This document shows positions 38,760-47,783 of a stretch of 64,000 nucleotides of DNA, piece after piece. A program made the position numbers and the translations under genes. A model generated the notes under the pieces. That model had not been told where the DNA came from. It saw only the letters and a program-made list of their open reading frames with translations, and did no database searches. The DNA comes from Pirellula sp. (GTDB taxonomy: Bacteria > Planctomycetota > Planctomycetia > Pirellulales > PNKZ01): contig PNKZ01000016.1 in NCBI GenBank assembly GCA_013822735.1, forward strand, positions 62,001-126,000, given 5' to 3'. Position 1 is the stretch's first letter, and each line of letters opens with the position of its first letter.

Positions 38760-39284
38760 ATGCCTACCGTTCTCGGCATTGATCCCGGGCTCAACATCAC
38801 CGGCTACGGCGTGCTCGAAGTGGCCGCCGGCGGTCCGGTGGTGCGCGAAGCCGGCGTGGTGCGCGGGAAGACGAAAGATTCGCTCACCGCGCGGTTGCAC
38901 GAAATCCACGACGGTGTTTGCGAGGTGATCGCGGCGCTGAAGCCGACCGTCGTGGCGATCGAACAACTCTATTCGCATTACGAACGGCCGCGCACGGCGA
39001 TCCTTATGGGCCATGCCCGGGGCGTCATTTGTTTGGCGGCCGTGAAGGCAGGGCTCGAAGTGGTGAACTACAGCGCCACGCAGGTGAAGAAGATTCTCAC
39101 GGGCAACGGCCACGCCTCGAAAGAACAAGTGCAGCACGCCGTGAAGTTTGAATTGAAGTTGGCGACATTGCCCGAACCGGCCGACGTGAGCGACGCGCTG
39201 GCGATTGCGCTGTGCCACTACTACTTGAATCGCGAATGGGCGGCACTGGCGCGACGTCCGGCGGCTCGACGCGATCCGGCATAG
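38760..39284 (+). CDS. ruvC: Holliday junction resolvase RuvC
   Basis: RuvC cuts Holliday junctions during recombination. The 174-residue protein has the catalytic Asp in VLGIDPGLNITGYGV, Glu in VVAIEQLYSHYERPRTAILMG and the final Asp in ADVSDALAIALCH. It is followed by ruvA and ruvB on the same strand, so the complete RuvABC set is encoded together. Confidence 0.96.
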   Translation: MPTVLGIDPGLNITGYGVLEVAAGGPVVREAGVVRGKTKDSLTARLHEIHDGVCEVIAALKPTVVAIEQLYSHYERPRTAILMGHARGVICLAAVKAGLEVVNYSATQVKKILTGNGHASKEQVQHAVKFELKLATLPEPADVSDALAIALCHYYLNREWAALARRPAARRDPA

Positions 39285-39297
39285 CTTTTTCCAGATT

Positions 39298-39403
39298 GCG
39301 CGCCAAGACGCCAAGACGCAAAGAAGGAAGGATCGGAAATTTCGGTCGCCATGTGTTTGTCGTTGTCTGTATCGTCCTCTTTGCGTCTTAGCGTCTTGGC
39401 GCG
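39298..39403. repeat. 8-nt word repeat as 26-bp inverted repeat between ruvC and ruvA
   Basis: The left arm (39298-39324) is built from GCCAAGAC-type octads. The right arm (39378-39403) is its reverse complement with one mismatch over about 26 bp. About 53 bp separate the arms. The hairpin lies inside the ruv gene run. Confidence 0.85.
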
Positions 39404-39433
39404 AACTCCTCCGAATTTGAACGGACTCTCCTC

Positions 39434-40057
39434 TTGATCACCAAAATTACCGGCAAGCTCGTGGCGGTGGCGCAGGACGAATTGACGCTGGCCGTCGAGG
39501 CGTACGAGCACGAAGTGTTGATCTCCGAATACACCCGCCGCTCGCTGCAAAACCGGCTTGGCGACGTCATCAGCTTGCACACGATCGAGTATCTGGAAGG
39601 AAACCCGATGCAGGGCCGGCTCACGCCCCGCATCATCGGTTTCCTGAACGTTATCGAGCGGGAGTTCTTCGACTTGTTCTGCTCGGTCGACGGCGTCGGC
39701 GTGAAGAAGGCATTACGGGCAATGGTACGCCCCGTCGGGGAGGTGGCTTCCGCCATTGAAGATCAAGACGCCAAGGTGCTTTCCTCGCTCCCCGGCATCG
39801 GTCCGGCGATGGCCGAGCGCGTGATCGCTAAGCTCCGCCGGAAAGTGCCGAAGTTTGCCTTGCTCGTGGCTCGCGACGTTCCGCCGGAATCGGCGGGCAA
39901 GCATGACGTGATCAGCGAAACGTACGAAGTGCTCCGCGGCCTCGGCCATTCGGAAGCGGAAGCGCGCAAACTTGTCGACGCCGTGCTCGGCTCGAAGAAG
40001 AAGTTCACCGACGTGCAGGAACTGCTGCAGATCATTTACGACAAGAAGAACGCGTAG
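39434..40057 (+). CDS. ruvA: Holliday junction branch migration protein RuvA
   Basis: RuvA binds Holliday junctions and loads RuvB. The 207-residue product has the N-terminal barrel (MITKITGKLVAV), two helix-hairpin-helix motifs (SVDGVGVKKALRAM and LPGIGPAMAERVIAKL) and a short C-terminal domain that contacts RuvB. The start codon is TTG at 39434. Confidence 0.94.
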   Translation: MITKITGKLVAVAQDELTLAVEAYEHEVLISEYTRRSLQNRLGDVISLHTIEYLEGNPMQGRLTPRIIGFLNVIEREFFDLFCSVDGVGVKKALRAMVRPVGEVASAIEDQDAKVLSSLPGIGPAMAERVIAKLRRKVPKFALLVARDVPPESAGKHDVISETYEVLRGLGHSEAEARKLVDAVLGSKKKFTDVQELLQIIYDKKNA

Positions 40058-40169
40058 CTGCGGTTCGGCCTGGACGTTTGAACACGATCGTCTTAAATTG
40101 AGCGTACCACCGTCGTTATCTGACTCCGGTCGCTTACGCTCCCGGCTCGCTCTTTCTGTAGATTGCTTC

Positions 40170-41243
40170 ATGGCACGTGAACCTATCGTTACCGGACCGT
40201 CGGCCGCGGACTTGCGCAACGTCTCCGAACTGAGCGCGCTGGCGGCGTTAGAAGTGGTCGGCGATGAAGTCGATCGTGCCCTCCGTCCGCAGCGCATTCG
40301 CGATATGGTCGGCCAAGGAGAGGTGGTCGCCCGGCTCGAAATTGCCCTCGACGCTTCCCGCAAGCGGAGCGAAATCCTCGGGCACATGCTCTTCGACGGT
40401 CCTCCCGGCCTCGGCAAGACGACGCTCGCCATGGCCATTCCGCGCGAAATGGGCGTAGGTTTTCAGATCGCCAGCGGCGCGGCGTTGCAGGCGCCCAAGG
40501 ACTTGATTCCGTATCTGACGAACGCCGAGGAAAACTCGGTGCTGTTCATCGACGAAATCCATCGGCTGCCGAAGATCGTGGAAGAATTCCTCTATCCGGC
40601 GATGGAAGACTTTCGGATCGACATTACGCTCGGCGACGGCATGAATGCCCGCACGATTAATATGTCGCTCCGGCCGTTTACGTTGATCGGCGCGACGACC
40701 CGAGCAGGACTCATTTCCGCTCCGCTCCGCGATCGGTTTGTGATGCGCGAGCATTTGGAGTTTTACACGCTGGAAGAGTTGGCGGAGATCATCCGCCGCA
40801 ACGCGCGGAAACTCAACACGGAAATCGCCGACGAAGCTTGCCATGAGATCGCAACGCGCAGCCGCGGGACGCCTCGCTTGGCGAACAACCGGCTCCGCTG
40901 GGTGCGCGACTATGCGACGAGCAAAGCCGACGGACGGGTGACGCTGCCCGTCGCCGACGCCGCGCTGAAGATGCAAGCCATCGACAAGCTCGGGCTCGAC
41001 GGCCAGGACCGCAAGTATTTGGAAACGATTGCCAGGACTTTTCATGGCGGGCCGGTCGGTGTGGAAGCGATTGCCCACACGATGAATCTGCCGCCTGACA
41101 CGTTGGTCGACGAAGTCGAACCGTTTTTGCTTCGCGCCGGCTTAGTGATTCGCACGCCGCGTGGACGAAAAGTAACCAGTGCAGGTTACATCCACCTGGG
41201 GCTGGAAGAACCGGAAGAGCCGGCACAGGGCAATCTTTTCTAG
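40170..41243 (+). CDS. ruvB: Holliday junction branch migration ATPase RuvB
   Basis: RuvB is the AAA+ motor of branch migration. Start MAREPIVTGP at 40170 gives 357 residues. Motifs are Walker A DGPPGLGKTTLA, Walker B VLFIDEIHRL, sensor 1 LIGATTRAGL and the C-terminal winged helix with TPRGRKVTSAGYIHL. The frame extended back to 39972 overlaps ruvA and is rejected. Confidence 0.96.
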   Translation: MAREPIVTGPSAADLRNVSELSALAALEVVGDEVDRALRPQRIRDMVGQGEVVARLEIALDASRKRSEILGHMLFDGPPGLGKTTLAMAIPREMGVGFQIASGAALQAPKDLIPYLTNAEENSVLFIDEIHRLPKIVEEFLYPAMEDFRIDITLGDGMNARTINMSLRPFTLIGATTRAGLISAPLRDRFVMREHLEFYTLEELAEIIRRNARKLNTEIADEACHEIATRSRGTPRLANNRLRWVRDYATSKADGRVTLPVADAALKMQAIDKLGLDGQDRKYLETIARTFHGGPVGVEAIAHTMNLPPDTLVDEVEPFLLRAGLVIRTPRGRKVTSAGYIHLGLEEPEEPAQGNLF

Positions 41244-41414
41244 GCGAAACGGCTTGTGTAACGTGAGCGATCGAGCATTTGCTTCGCTCACATTCTGCGC
41301 GCGTTGGCGCGCGACGTTCCCTCGCTATGATGAATTCTGCGAAGCGGGTTTGCTTCGCCGGGCGCTATCCGGCGTTTAGGCCGTTCGCGGAATTCCGCAA
41401 CAAGGAACCTTCCG

Positions 41415-41810
41415 ATGGTCGTCATTTCTCCCGGCTGGATCATGGATGTGGAGCGCGGGCCTGATTGGTTGATCGTGGCGGTGCGATCCGAGCACGATAA
41501 TGAGTGGGACACGCCGCCGCTGGCCGAAACGGTTTGGCAACTCGTCGAGCAGAATTTCACGTATCGCTTGGTGCTCGATTTGAGCGAGGTGCCGATGTTG
41601 CATACGGCGATCGTCGGGCAACTGGTGTACTTGCAAAAGCGGCTCGGCATGCACGACGGCTGCCTGCGCATCTGCGGCCTCTCCGATCGCAATCATGATA
41701 TCTTGCGCACCTGCCGGCTCGACGGCTTCATGCCGCACTATCGCGATCGGAACGAAGCGGTACTCGGCAACTCCAGCGACGTCGGCGGCCGGCTGAACAA
41801 GCCGCGCTAG
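41415..41810 (+). CDS. STAS-domain protein lacking the usual phospho-serine
   Basis: The 131-residue protein has an anti-sigma-factor-antagonist-like STAS fold (WLIVAVRSEHDN, RLVLDLSEVPMLHTAIVGQLVYLQKRL, CLRICGLS). In this family the loop before the second helix normally holds a Ser or Thr that is phosphorylated (DSSG). Here the loop reads LHTAI, with Thr as the nearest hydroxyl residue, so regulation by phosphorylation may differ or be lost. It stands alone downstream of ruvB. No anti-sigma factor gene is nearby. Confidence 0.75.
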   Translation: MVVISPGWIMDVERGPDWLIVAVRSEHDNEWDTPPLAETVWQLVEQNFTYRLVLDLSEVPMLHTAIVGQLVYLQKRLGMHDGCLRICGLSDRNHDILRTCRLDGFMPHYRDRNEAVLGNSSDVGGRLNKPR

Positions 41811-41815
41811 GTGTC

Positions 41816-41903
41816 GGGTGGCCGGGGCAAAACAAAGTGATGCCCCGGGGTTTAGCCGGCTCGTATGAACTGGGGCATCGCTGACGCTCTGCCCCAGCCA
41901 CCC
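41816..41903. repeat. Nested palindrome downstream of the STAS gene
   Basis: A 14-bp outer pair (41816-41829 and 41890-41903, one mismatch) encloses an inner pair (GATGCCCC at 41839-41846 and GGGGCATC at 41872-41879). It lies directly before the terminator hairpin. Confidence 0.8.
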
Positions 41904-41917
41904 ACGCGCAACAAAAA

Positions 41918-41947
41918 AAGGCCCGAGGACCAATGTCCTCGGGCCTT
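41918..41947. terminator. Bidirectional Rho-independent terminator
   Basis: A perfect 13-bp stem (AAGGCCCGAGGAC and its complement) with loop CAAT is preceded by an A-run and followed by TTCTGTTTTT. It lies between the convergent STAS and desaturase genes and can act in both directions. Confidence 0.9.
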
Positions 41948-41957
41948 CTGTTTTTCT

Positions 41958-41991
41958 GCAACTAGCAACTAGCTACCGATTACTAGCTACT
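41958..41991. repeat. 7-nt word repeat (GCAACTA/GCTACTG type)
   Basis: Five successive heptads (GCAACTA GCAACTA GCTACCG ATTACTA and GCTACTG) lie between the terminator and the desaturase stop. A copy in the other orientation is at 34236-34255. Confidence 0.85.
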
Positions 41992-41996
41992 GCCTT

Positions 41997-43010
41997 CTAC
42001 GAGTGATGCACTTCGGCGTGGAGCTTGCGGCCCGGCACGTCGTGCACCACGTTCCAAATGAGCCCGAGCTTTTCGAGCACGAGGATTTGGATGTAGGTGA
42101 TGTCGAATTCCCACCAGCGGTGACCGTGCTTGGCCATGCGTTGGTACGCGTGGTGGTTGTTGTGCCAGCCTTCGCCGAAGGCGAGGACGCCGACCCACCA
42201 GAGGTTCTTGCTGTCGTCGGTCGTCTTGTAGTTCGTATAGCCCCACATGTGCGTGGCCGAGTTGACGAACCAGGTGATATGCAACACATAGACCAAGCGG
42301 AGGAACATGCCCCACGTGAGCAGCGAGGCGGCCATGTACCAGCCCCCCATGGCGTAGCCGACGCCGAAGAAGATCGCGCCGAGTACGAAATGCATCGGCA
42401 GGAACATTTTGTGCAAGAAGCGAATGCCCGGATCCTTCAAGAGGTCCGGCGTGTAGCGTTGATAGAGTTCGTCGTGATACTTGCGGCCGTATTGCGGCAT
42501 CATCCACTTGATGTGCGCCCAGAGTCCGCCGTGGCGCGGCGAGTGCGGGTCTTCGTCTTGATCGCTATAGGCGTGGTGCTTGCGGTGCGTGGCGACCCAT
42601 TGCAGGGCCGTGCCTTCGCCCGACATCTCTCCCATGAACGCGAAGAACCAACGCATGGCCTTCGACGTGGTAAAGCTGCCGTGCGTGAGCAGGCGGTGGT
42701 AACCCATGCAAACGCCGATGCTTCCCGTGACGAATTGCATCACGACAAACAGCGCGAGCCCCGTCCAGGAGAAGAAGAACGGCGCGGCCAGGGCGCCGAT
42801 ATGCAGCGCGCCGAACCAAATCACCACGGGCCAATCCAGGCCGTCGCGAAACGGGTCTTCGCCGGCGGCGGCGGAAGTGATGCGCTCTTTGCGGCCGCGA
42901 ACCGGACGGATATCCAACAACGTCGCTTCGCCGGCGGGCGGCACGCTCGGGGCGTGCTCGTGCGGCAAAGGACTTTTCAATTGCGAAGGGGAACGGGTGT
43001 CGATTGACAT
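41997..43010 (-). CDS. Acyl-CoA/fatty-acid delta-9 desaturase
   Basis: The 337-residue membrane desaturase introduces a double bond into fatty acyl chains. The three histidine boxes are present: HRLLTH, HRKHH and HNNHH (in GEGWHNNHHAYQ). Hydrophobic segments around WPVVIWFGALHIGALAAPFFF and LGAIFFGVGYAMGG fit the family. The N-terminal ~50 residues are variable. It is divergent from the gamma-glutamyltransferase-like gene. Confidence 0.92.
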   Translation of the reverse strand: MSIDTRSPSQLKSPLPHEHAPSVPPAGEATLLDIRPVRGRKERITSAAAGEDPFRDGLDWPVVIWFGALHIGALAAPFFFSWTGLALFVVMQFVTGSIGVCMGYHRLLTHGSFTTSKAMRWFFAFMGEMSGEGTALQWVATHRKHHAYSDQDEDPHSPRHGGLWAHIKWMMPQYGRKYHDELYQRYTPDLLKDPGIRFLHKMFLPMHFVLGAIFFGVGYAMGGWYMAASLLTWGMFLRLVYVLHITWFVNSATHMWGYTNYKTTDDSKNLWWVGVLAFGEGWHNNHHAYQRMAKHGHRWWEFDITYIQILVLEKLGLIWNVVHDVPGRKLHAEVHHS

Positions 43011-43452
43011 CGAATAAACTCCTAAACTCCTCGTGAAGCTTGCGAGCCGCGGGGCTTTCGTGCCCCTTTTGTAATGCGGGCTTGCGATTGCAGACTCCGG
43101 TCCGCGTTTTCTACACGTTGGTTGCCGCAGAAGACTGCGGCGTCACGTGTCGCGGGCGTCGAGGCCTATCAATCACATCGACGGATTCTAGGAAAACGGC
43201 CCTCGCAGAGTGTCACGGGGTCGTCGGACGATTGTAAAAGCTGCGTAAAATCGTTCGGCAATTGCCCCGAAGGCTTGGAAACACGCCTAGTTCGCACAGT
43301 TTTGCCGCTATTCCTCGGGGTGGCGGCGGGCTTGCCAAGCCTCGATCTGCGGAGAGCCGGACCCGTTCGCAAGCCGCCGGCCGTCGACCTATACTGCCGA
43401 GCGATCGAGTCCGATTCGCAACTCCTTCTCACGCCCACGGCGGAGACTTTTC
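43011..43452. other. Divergent intergenic region, nothing recognised
   Basis: These 442 bases lie between the divergent desaturase and gamma-glutamyltransferase-like genes. Small open frames have no recognisable product. A GGAG site at 43442-43445 serves the downstream gene. Confidence 0.5.
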
Positions 43453-45189
43453 ATGTGCCGTCGCCGAAGCTGGTCGTTGCCGATTTGCGTTGCGTGTTGC
43501 GGGGCGCTACTTGCCGTTGGCGCGTCGGCCGCCGATCGGCCCGCGGCGCTCTCGATCGAAGGACGCTCCACGGTCGTCGCACGCAACGGCATGATCGCCA
43601 CGAGCCAGCCGCTCGCCACGCAAGCCGGGCTCCATGTGCTGCGCCGCGGCGGCAACGCCGTCGATGCGGCCCTGGCGGCCAACGCCGTGCAAGGAGTCGT
43701 CGAGCCGATGAGCTGCGGCATCGGCGGCGACCTGTTCGTCATCTATTGGGACGCCAAAACCAAGAAACTCTACGGTCTCAATGCCTCGGGTCGGAGTCCC
43801 TACACGTTGACGATCGACAAGGTTCACGCCGCCGGCCATGCGCAGATCCCCGACGCCGGCCCGCTCTCGTGGTCGGTGCCGGGCTGCGTCGATGGTTGGG
43901 AAATGCTGCGCGCCAGGTTCGGCACATGGAACCTCGCCGACATTCTCACTCCGGCCATCGAGTATGCCGACGGCGGATTTCCGGTTAGTCCGGTGATCGC
44001 TGCAAGTTGGCAATCGGCCGCCCCGGCGCTCGACGCCACTCCGGAAAGCCGCGAGACGTTTCTGATCGGCGATGCAAAGGAGAGTAAACGTCGCGCGCCG
44101 CGCGTCGGCGAGATGTTTCGCAACCCGCGCTTGGCCGAGACCTATCGTCGCCTCGCGGCCGGCGGCGCCGACGAATTCTACAAGGGCTCGATCGCGCGCG
44201 AGTTGGCGGCATACTCAAAGTCGGCCGGAGGCTACCTTTCCGAGCGCGATCTGTACGAACACAAGAGCGATTGGATCGAGCCGGTCTCCACCAACTATCG
44301 CGGCTACGACGTCTGGGAACTGCCGCCCAATGGGCAAGGCATTGCCGCACTGCAAATGCTCAATCTGCTCGAGCCGTACGATCTCGCAAAGCTCGGCCGC
44401 GGCAGCCCCGAATATCTGCACTTGTTTCTCGAAGCGAAGAAGCTGGCCTACGCCGATCGGGCCCGCTACTACGCCGATCCCGCGATGGCCGACGTGCCGA
44501 CGGCGCGTCTGATCTCGAAAGAGTACGCCGCCGAGCGCGGCAAGCTGATTGACACGAAGCGAGCGCTTACCGATGTTCCGCACGGCGACGAAAAGCTCGT
44601 CCACGGCGACACGATCTATCTCACCGTCGTCGACAAAGATCGCAACTGCTGCTCGCTTATTCAAAGCAATTACTACGGCTTCGGCTCGCAACGGACGGCC
44701 GGCGAGCTCGGCTTCGCGCTGCAAAATCGCGGGGCGCTCTTCTCGCTAGATTCGAAGCATCCCAACGCACTCGTCCCGCACAAGCGACCGTTTCACACGA
44801 TCATTCCGGCAATGGTCACCAAGGAGGGCGAGCCCGTTTTTTGCTTCGGCGTGATGGGGGGCGACATGCAGCCGCAAGGGCATGTGCAGGTCCTGATCAA
44901 CATCATCGACTTCGGTCTGAATCCCCAAGCGGCCGGTGACGCCGCACGCGTGCGCCATGTCGGCAGTGCCACGCCGACCGGCGAACCGCAATCGCCCGGT
45001 GGCGGCAACGTCGACGTGGAGAGCGGCATCAGCGACGAAGCGGTCGCCGAACTGCGCCGTCTTGGGCACCAAGTCACTCGAACGCGGGGCGGCTTCGGCG
45101 GTTACCAGGGCATTTGGATCGACCGCCAAAACAACACGCTCCACGGCGCGAGCGAATGCCGCACCGATGGAGCTGCGGCGGGATGGTAA
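43453..45189 (+). CDS. Exported gamma-glutamyltransferase-like N-terminal-nucleophile hydrolase
   Basis: The 578-residue protein has a signal peptide (LPICVACCGALLAVGASA) and the gamma-glutamyltransferase pattern: MIATSQPLATQAGLHVLRRGGNAVDAALAA, VEPMSCGIGGDLFVIYWD, WELPPNGQGIAALQMLN. The nucleophile Thr is expected in HGDTIYLTVVDKD, and IQSNYYGFGS and the GVMGGDMQPQGHVQV region follow. This resembles the YwrD-type members rather than classical GGT, so glutathione as substrate is not certain. The product would be processed into two chains in the periplasm. Confidence 0.88.
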   Translation: MCRRRSWSLPICVACCGALLAVGASAADRPAALSIEGRSTVVARNGMIATSQPLATQAGLHVLRRGGNAVDAALAANAVQGVVEPMSCGIGGDLFVIYWDAKTKKLYGLNASGRSPYTLTIDKVHAAGHAQIPDAGPLSWSVPGCVDGWEMLRARFGTWNLADILTPAIEYADGGFPVSPVIAASWQSAAPALDATPESRETFLIGDAKESKRRAPRVGEMFRNPRLAETYRRLAAGGADEFYKGSIARELAAYSKSAGGYLSERDLYEHKSDWIEPVSTNYRGYDVWELPPNGQGIAALQMLNLLEPYDLAKLGRGSPEYLHLFLEAKKLAYADRARYYADPAMADVPTARLISKEYAAERGKLIDTKRALTDVPHGDEKLVHGDTIYLTVVDKDRNCCSLIQSNYYGFGSQRTAGELGFALQNRGALFSLDSKHPNALVPHKRPFHTIIPAMVTKEGEPVFCFGVMGGDMQPQGHVQVLINIIDFGLNPQAAGDAARVRHVGSATPTGEPQSPGGGNVDVESGISDEAVAELRRLGHQVTRTRGGFGGYQGIWIDRQNNTLHGASECRTDGAAAGW

Positions 45190-45192
45190 AGA

Positions 45193-45252
45193 GAGACCGA
45201 AGACGCGAGACTGGAGACCGGAGACTGGCGACGAAAGACCTAAGATCGAAGT
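45193..45252. repeat. 7-nt word repeat (GAGACTG type)
   Basis: GAC recurs every seven bases through about eight units (GAGACCG/GAGACTG words) directly after the gamma-glutamyltransferase-like gene. Confidence 0.82.
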
Positions 45253-45315
45253 CTTGCTGAGTTGCGCTGTCGTTGTTCTTCCTTCCCCGCTCCGCCCTCC
45301 CCCTTCTCGTCTAAC

Positions 45316-45855
45316 ATGCGTCTCGGAATCTTCGCCGACATTCACGACCACCTCGATCACGCTCGCGCGGCCGTTGCGGAGTTTAATCGTCGCGAGTGCG
45401 AGCTGGTCGTGTTTGCCGGCGACTTCGTGTCGACGTTCGTCATTCCGGTGCTGCGCGAGTTGCAGTGCCCGCTCTTGGGCTGCTTCGGCGATAACGAAGG
45501 GAACAAGCTCGGGCTCACCGGCGGCCTGCGGATCGTCGGCACCGTCGGCGACCCGCCGCTCGGGTTCCGCGCCGCCGACGGCACGAAGATTCTCGTTACG
45601 CACCAATTCGAACTGCTGCACAACGACTACGACGGCGCCGACCTGGTGATCTACGGCCATACGCACAAGCCGGCCATCGATCGCGACACGGCGGGCCGGC
45701 TCTTCGTAAACCCCGGCGAAACCAGCGGCTGGACATACCGGAAGCCGTCGATCGCCGTCGTCGAGACGCAGCCGCTCGCCGCCGAAATCATCCTGCTGCC
45801 GGCGATGACGCCGCTGGAGCCGCGCAAGATCAACCGTTCGACGAAGAGTCGCTAA
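45316..45855 (+). CDS. YfcE/MJ0936-type phosphodiesterase
   Basis: The start MRLGIFADIHDH at 45316 gives 179 residues. Metal-binding motifs of the calcineurin-like family are DIHDH, GDF, GDNEGN, TH and YGHTHKP. The family hydrolyses phosphodiesters; the natural substrate is unknown. It is co-directional with the preceding gene but separated by the heptad repeat. Confidence 0.88.
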   Translation: MRLGIFADIHDHLDHARAAVAEFNRRECELVVFAGDFVSTFVIPVLRELQCPLLGCFGDNEGNKLGLTGGLRIVGTVGDPPLGFRAADGTKILVTHQFELLHNDYDGADLVIYGHTHKPAIDRDTAGRLFVNPGETSGWTYRKPSIAVVETQPLAAEIILLPAMTPLEPRKINRSTKSR

Positions 45856-45865
45856 AGCCGTTCCC

Positions 45866-45923
45866 CATTTAGCCCCCGGTCGGCGACCGGGGGCGCCCGC
45901 CGTCGCCGACGGCGGGCTAACTA
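45866..45923. repeat. Cloverleaf-like palindrome, copy 2
   Basis: The same two-hairpin structure as copies 1 and 3 (arms CCCCCGGTC/GACCGGGGG and GCCCGCCGTC/GACGGCGGGC). It lies between the convergent phosphoesterase and porin genes and includes the porin stop codon at its right end. Confidence 0.9.
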
Positions 45924-47048
45924 AAACGCGAAGCTCGTCGACAAGTACGGGCCGTGCGCCGTGAAATTGTTTTGCAGGTGCTCGGCCGTGGCGAAGAACA
46001 CGCCCACGCCGCCGATGACCGGCGGCGTCGCCACTTGCGTCAACGTGTAGGAATTGATCGCGTCCATGTAGATCATGGCTTGGTAGCCGGCTTCGATCTT
46101 GAAGATGCCCGGTCCCAGGCGGAACGAATAGGCGGTGCCCAAGCGAGAGTCGAGCCCCGGCACGATCGTCGTCGCGTTCGGCGACGTGAACGATTGCGGG
46201 TTGCCCGCCGGTAGCAGCGTCGAGATGGTGTTGAAGTCCATTCGGGTCTGCTGCGTGCCGATGAGCGCCACGGCCGCCATCTCGCCGACGAATTGGAGAT
46301 GAGGACGGTTGTACTGGGCGTTCACGCCGAATCGGGGCCCTGCTCCGGCGAACTCCGAGTTCGTTGCGTCGGAATGGGCGTCGGCGCTGCCGGAGTCGGC
46401 AAACGCCGTGCTCAGGTTCTGACGAATCGAGGCGGCTTGCACGCCGCCGAATACGCGTACCTGAAACGGTCGTCCGGCGCGAAACAGATGGCCCGCCTCG
46501 AAGTTCACTGCGTCGTAACGGAAGTTGACGCTGCCGCTTCCCAAGTTGTAGTTGCTGCCGCCCGGGCCGATAAGATACGAAGGACCCGCGAAGTTGGTGA
46601 CGGCGTTGCCCGCGAACGACGCGCTCGACGTGCTATCCAGATGCGTCCACGAAGTGCGGAGATCGTTGCCGGTTTCCGGCACCAAATAGCTCACACCGAG
46701 GTCGAAGGCCGGCGCGAAGTTCGGCCGAATCGCTTGGTTTTCCCAGTGCGGTGAAGCAGCCGGAAACGGATAGACGAGCGTGCCGTATTCCAAGCTTCCG
46801 GAGCCGGGCTGCAAATACAGCAGCGACGCACTCGTCTTAAGTCGCGGGAACGAATCGTATGAGCCGTTGGCGACGAGAGTAAACGGATCTTCTTGCTCAC
46901 CGTCTTGCCGCGAAACGAGCCGACTGTAGGGAGCGGTCAGACTCAGCTCTTCCGGTACTGTTGCACCGACGTCCTGCGCTCCGGCGATCGACGTCGACGC
47001 AAATAGGGCCGCGAGCGCAGCCAAGAAATAACGCAAGGCAGTCTTCAT
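45921..47048 (-). CDS. Lpg1974-family pore-forming outer-membrane protein
   Basis: The start MKTALRYFLAA at 47048 gives a 375-residue protein with a signal peptide (AALAALFASTSIAGAQ). Patterns typical of the planctomycete Lpg1974-like barrel are SASLLYLQPGSGSLEYGTLV, FAPAFDLGVSYLVPETGNDLRTSW and the later VNFRYDAVNFEAGHLFRAG. The protein ends in Phe (STSFAF), as outer-membrane barrels do. The family is named after a Legionella pore-forming protein; the cargo is unknown. Confidence 0.82.
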   Translation of the reverse strand: MKTALRYFLAALAALFASTSIAGAQDVGATVPEELSLTAPYSRLVSRQDGEQEDPFTLVANGSYDSFPRLKTSASLLYLQPGSGSLEYGTLVYPFPAASPHWENQAIRPNFAPAFDLGVSYLVPETGNDLRTSWTHLDSTSSASFAGNAVTNFAGPSYLIGPGGSNYNLGSGSVNFRYDAVNFEAGHLFRAGRPFQVRVFGGVQAASIRQNLSTAFADSGSADAHSDATNSEFAGAGPRFGVNAQYNRPHLQFVGEMAAVALIGTQQTRMDFNTISTLLPAGNPQSFTSPNATTIVPGLDSRLGTAYSFRLGPGIFKIEAGYQAMIYMDAINSYTLTQVATPPVIGGVGVFFATAEHLQNNFTAHGPYLSTSFAF

Positions 47049-47363
47049 CGAATCGCCTCTTCCGTGAGGACCTGTCGGCATTCTGCGACGCACTCCGGCG
47101 CAATCGCTTGTGCGGGGTACATCGACTGCTTCGCGCCGAACTACGCGCACCGATTTCACCGGCAAGACGTTCGCTAGGACCCTCAGCTCTTACCCACAAC
47201 TCCTACGTGAGCCGCCTCTTTCGGGGCCGTCGCTCGAACAGAAACCGCGGAAAGAGGGCGTAACGTCGTCGACATCTCGACGCCGGTCGAAGATGGTCGT
47301 CGATGCGCGAACACGCGATTCGTGCGCGCTTTGTCGGAAACCCGCACGTGATAGCAGGCGTCG
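47049..47363. other. Intergenic region, nothing recognised
   Basis: About 315 bases separate the porin start from the DUF1801 gene stop. It presumably holds the porin promoter. No repeat or RNA was seen. Confidence 0.45.
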
Positions 47364-47747
47364 TCAGCCGATCTTCGTCGGGTCGCCGAGTGTCTGGTTC
47401 AGCGCGACCGCCACTTTGACTAAACGGCGTGCGATCGTCGGGCTGATCGCGTCGTCCTCGCCAAGCACAAGCGTGGCCATCTCGTACTTTCCACCCGGTT
47501 TCAGACGCGGTTCGATCTCGCGCAGACGCTTACCTCGCCAAAAACCGAAGAGCACGCGTTCTTCTTCGGCACGAATGAGCAGCACGGGCCCGTTCGAAAA
47601 GTAGACGAGATGTCCCCACTTGATCACTTCTTCGAGTTTCGCGCTGCGGCAAACCGCGGCTCGAAGCTTGGTAACGCACTCGAGCCGCCACCCCTTAAGA
47701 GCCGCGACATACGCATCAGGGTTGGCGGCGGCAACGGTTTTCTTCAT
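47364..47747 (-). CDS. DUF1801 (YdhG-like) protein
   Basis: The 127-residue protein shows the DUF1801 pattern: an early helical part (YVAALKGWRLECVTKLRAAV), the strand KLEEVIKWGHLVYFSNGPVLLIRAEEERVLFGFWRG and a tail with YEMATLVLGEDDAISPTIARRLVKVA. The fold is small alpha/beta. The function is unknown. Confidence 0.8.
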   Translation of the reverse strand: MKKTVAAANPDAYVAALKGWRLECVTKLRAAVCRSAKLEEVIKWGHLVYFSNGPVLLIRAEEERVLFGFWRGKRLREIEPRLKPGGKYEMATLVLGEDDAISPTIARRLVKVAVALNQTLGDPTKIG

Positions 47748-47783
47748 GCGCGGTGCGCCGGCTTTGGCAACAATGGCTTAACC

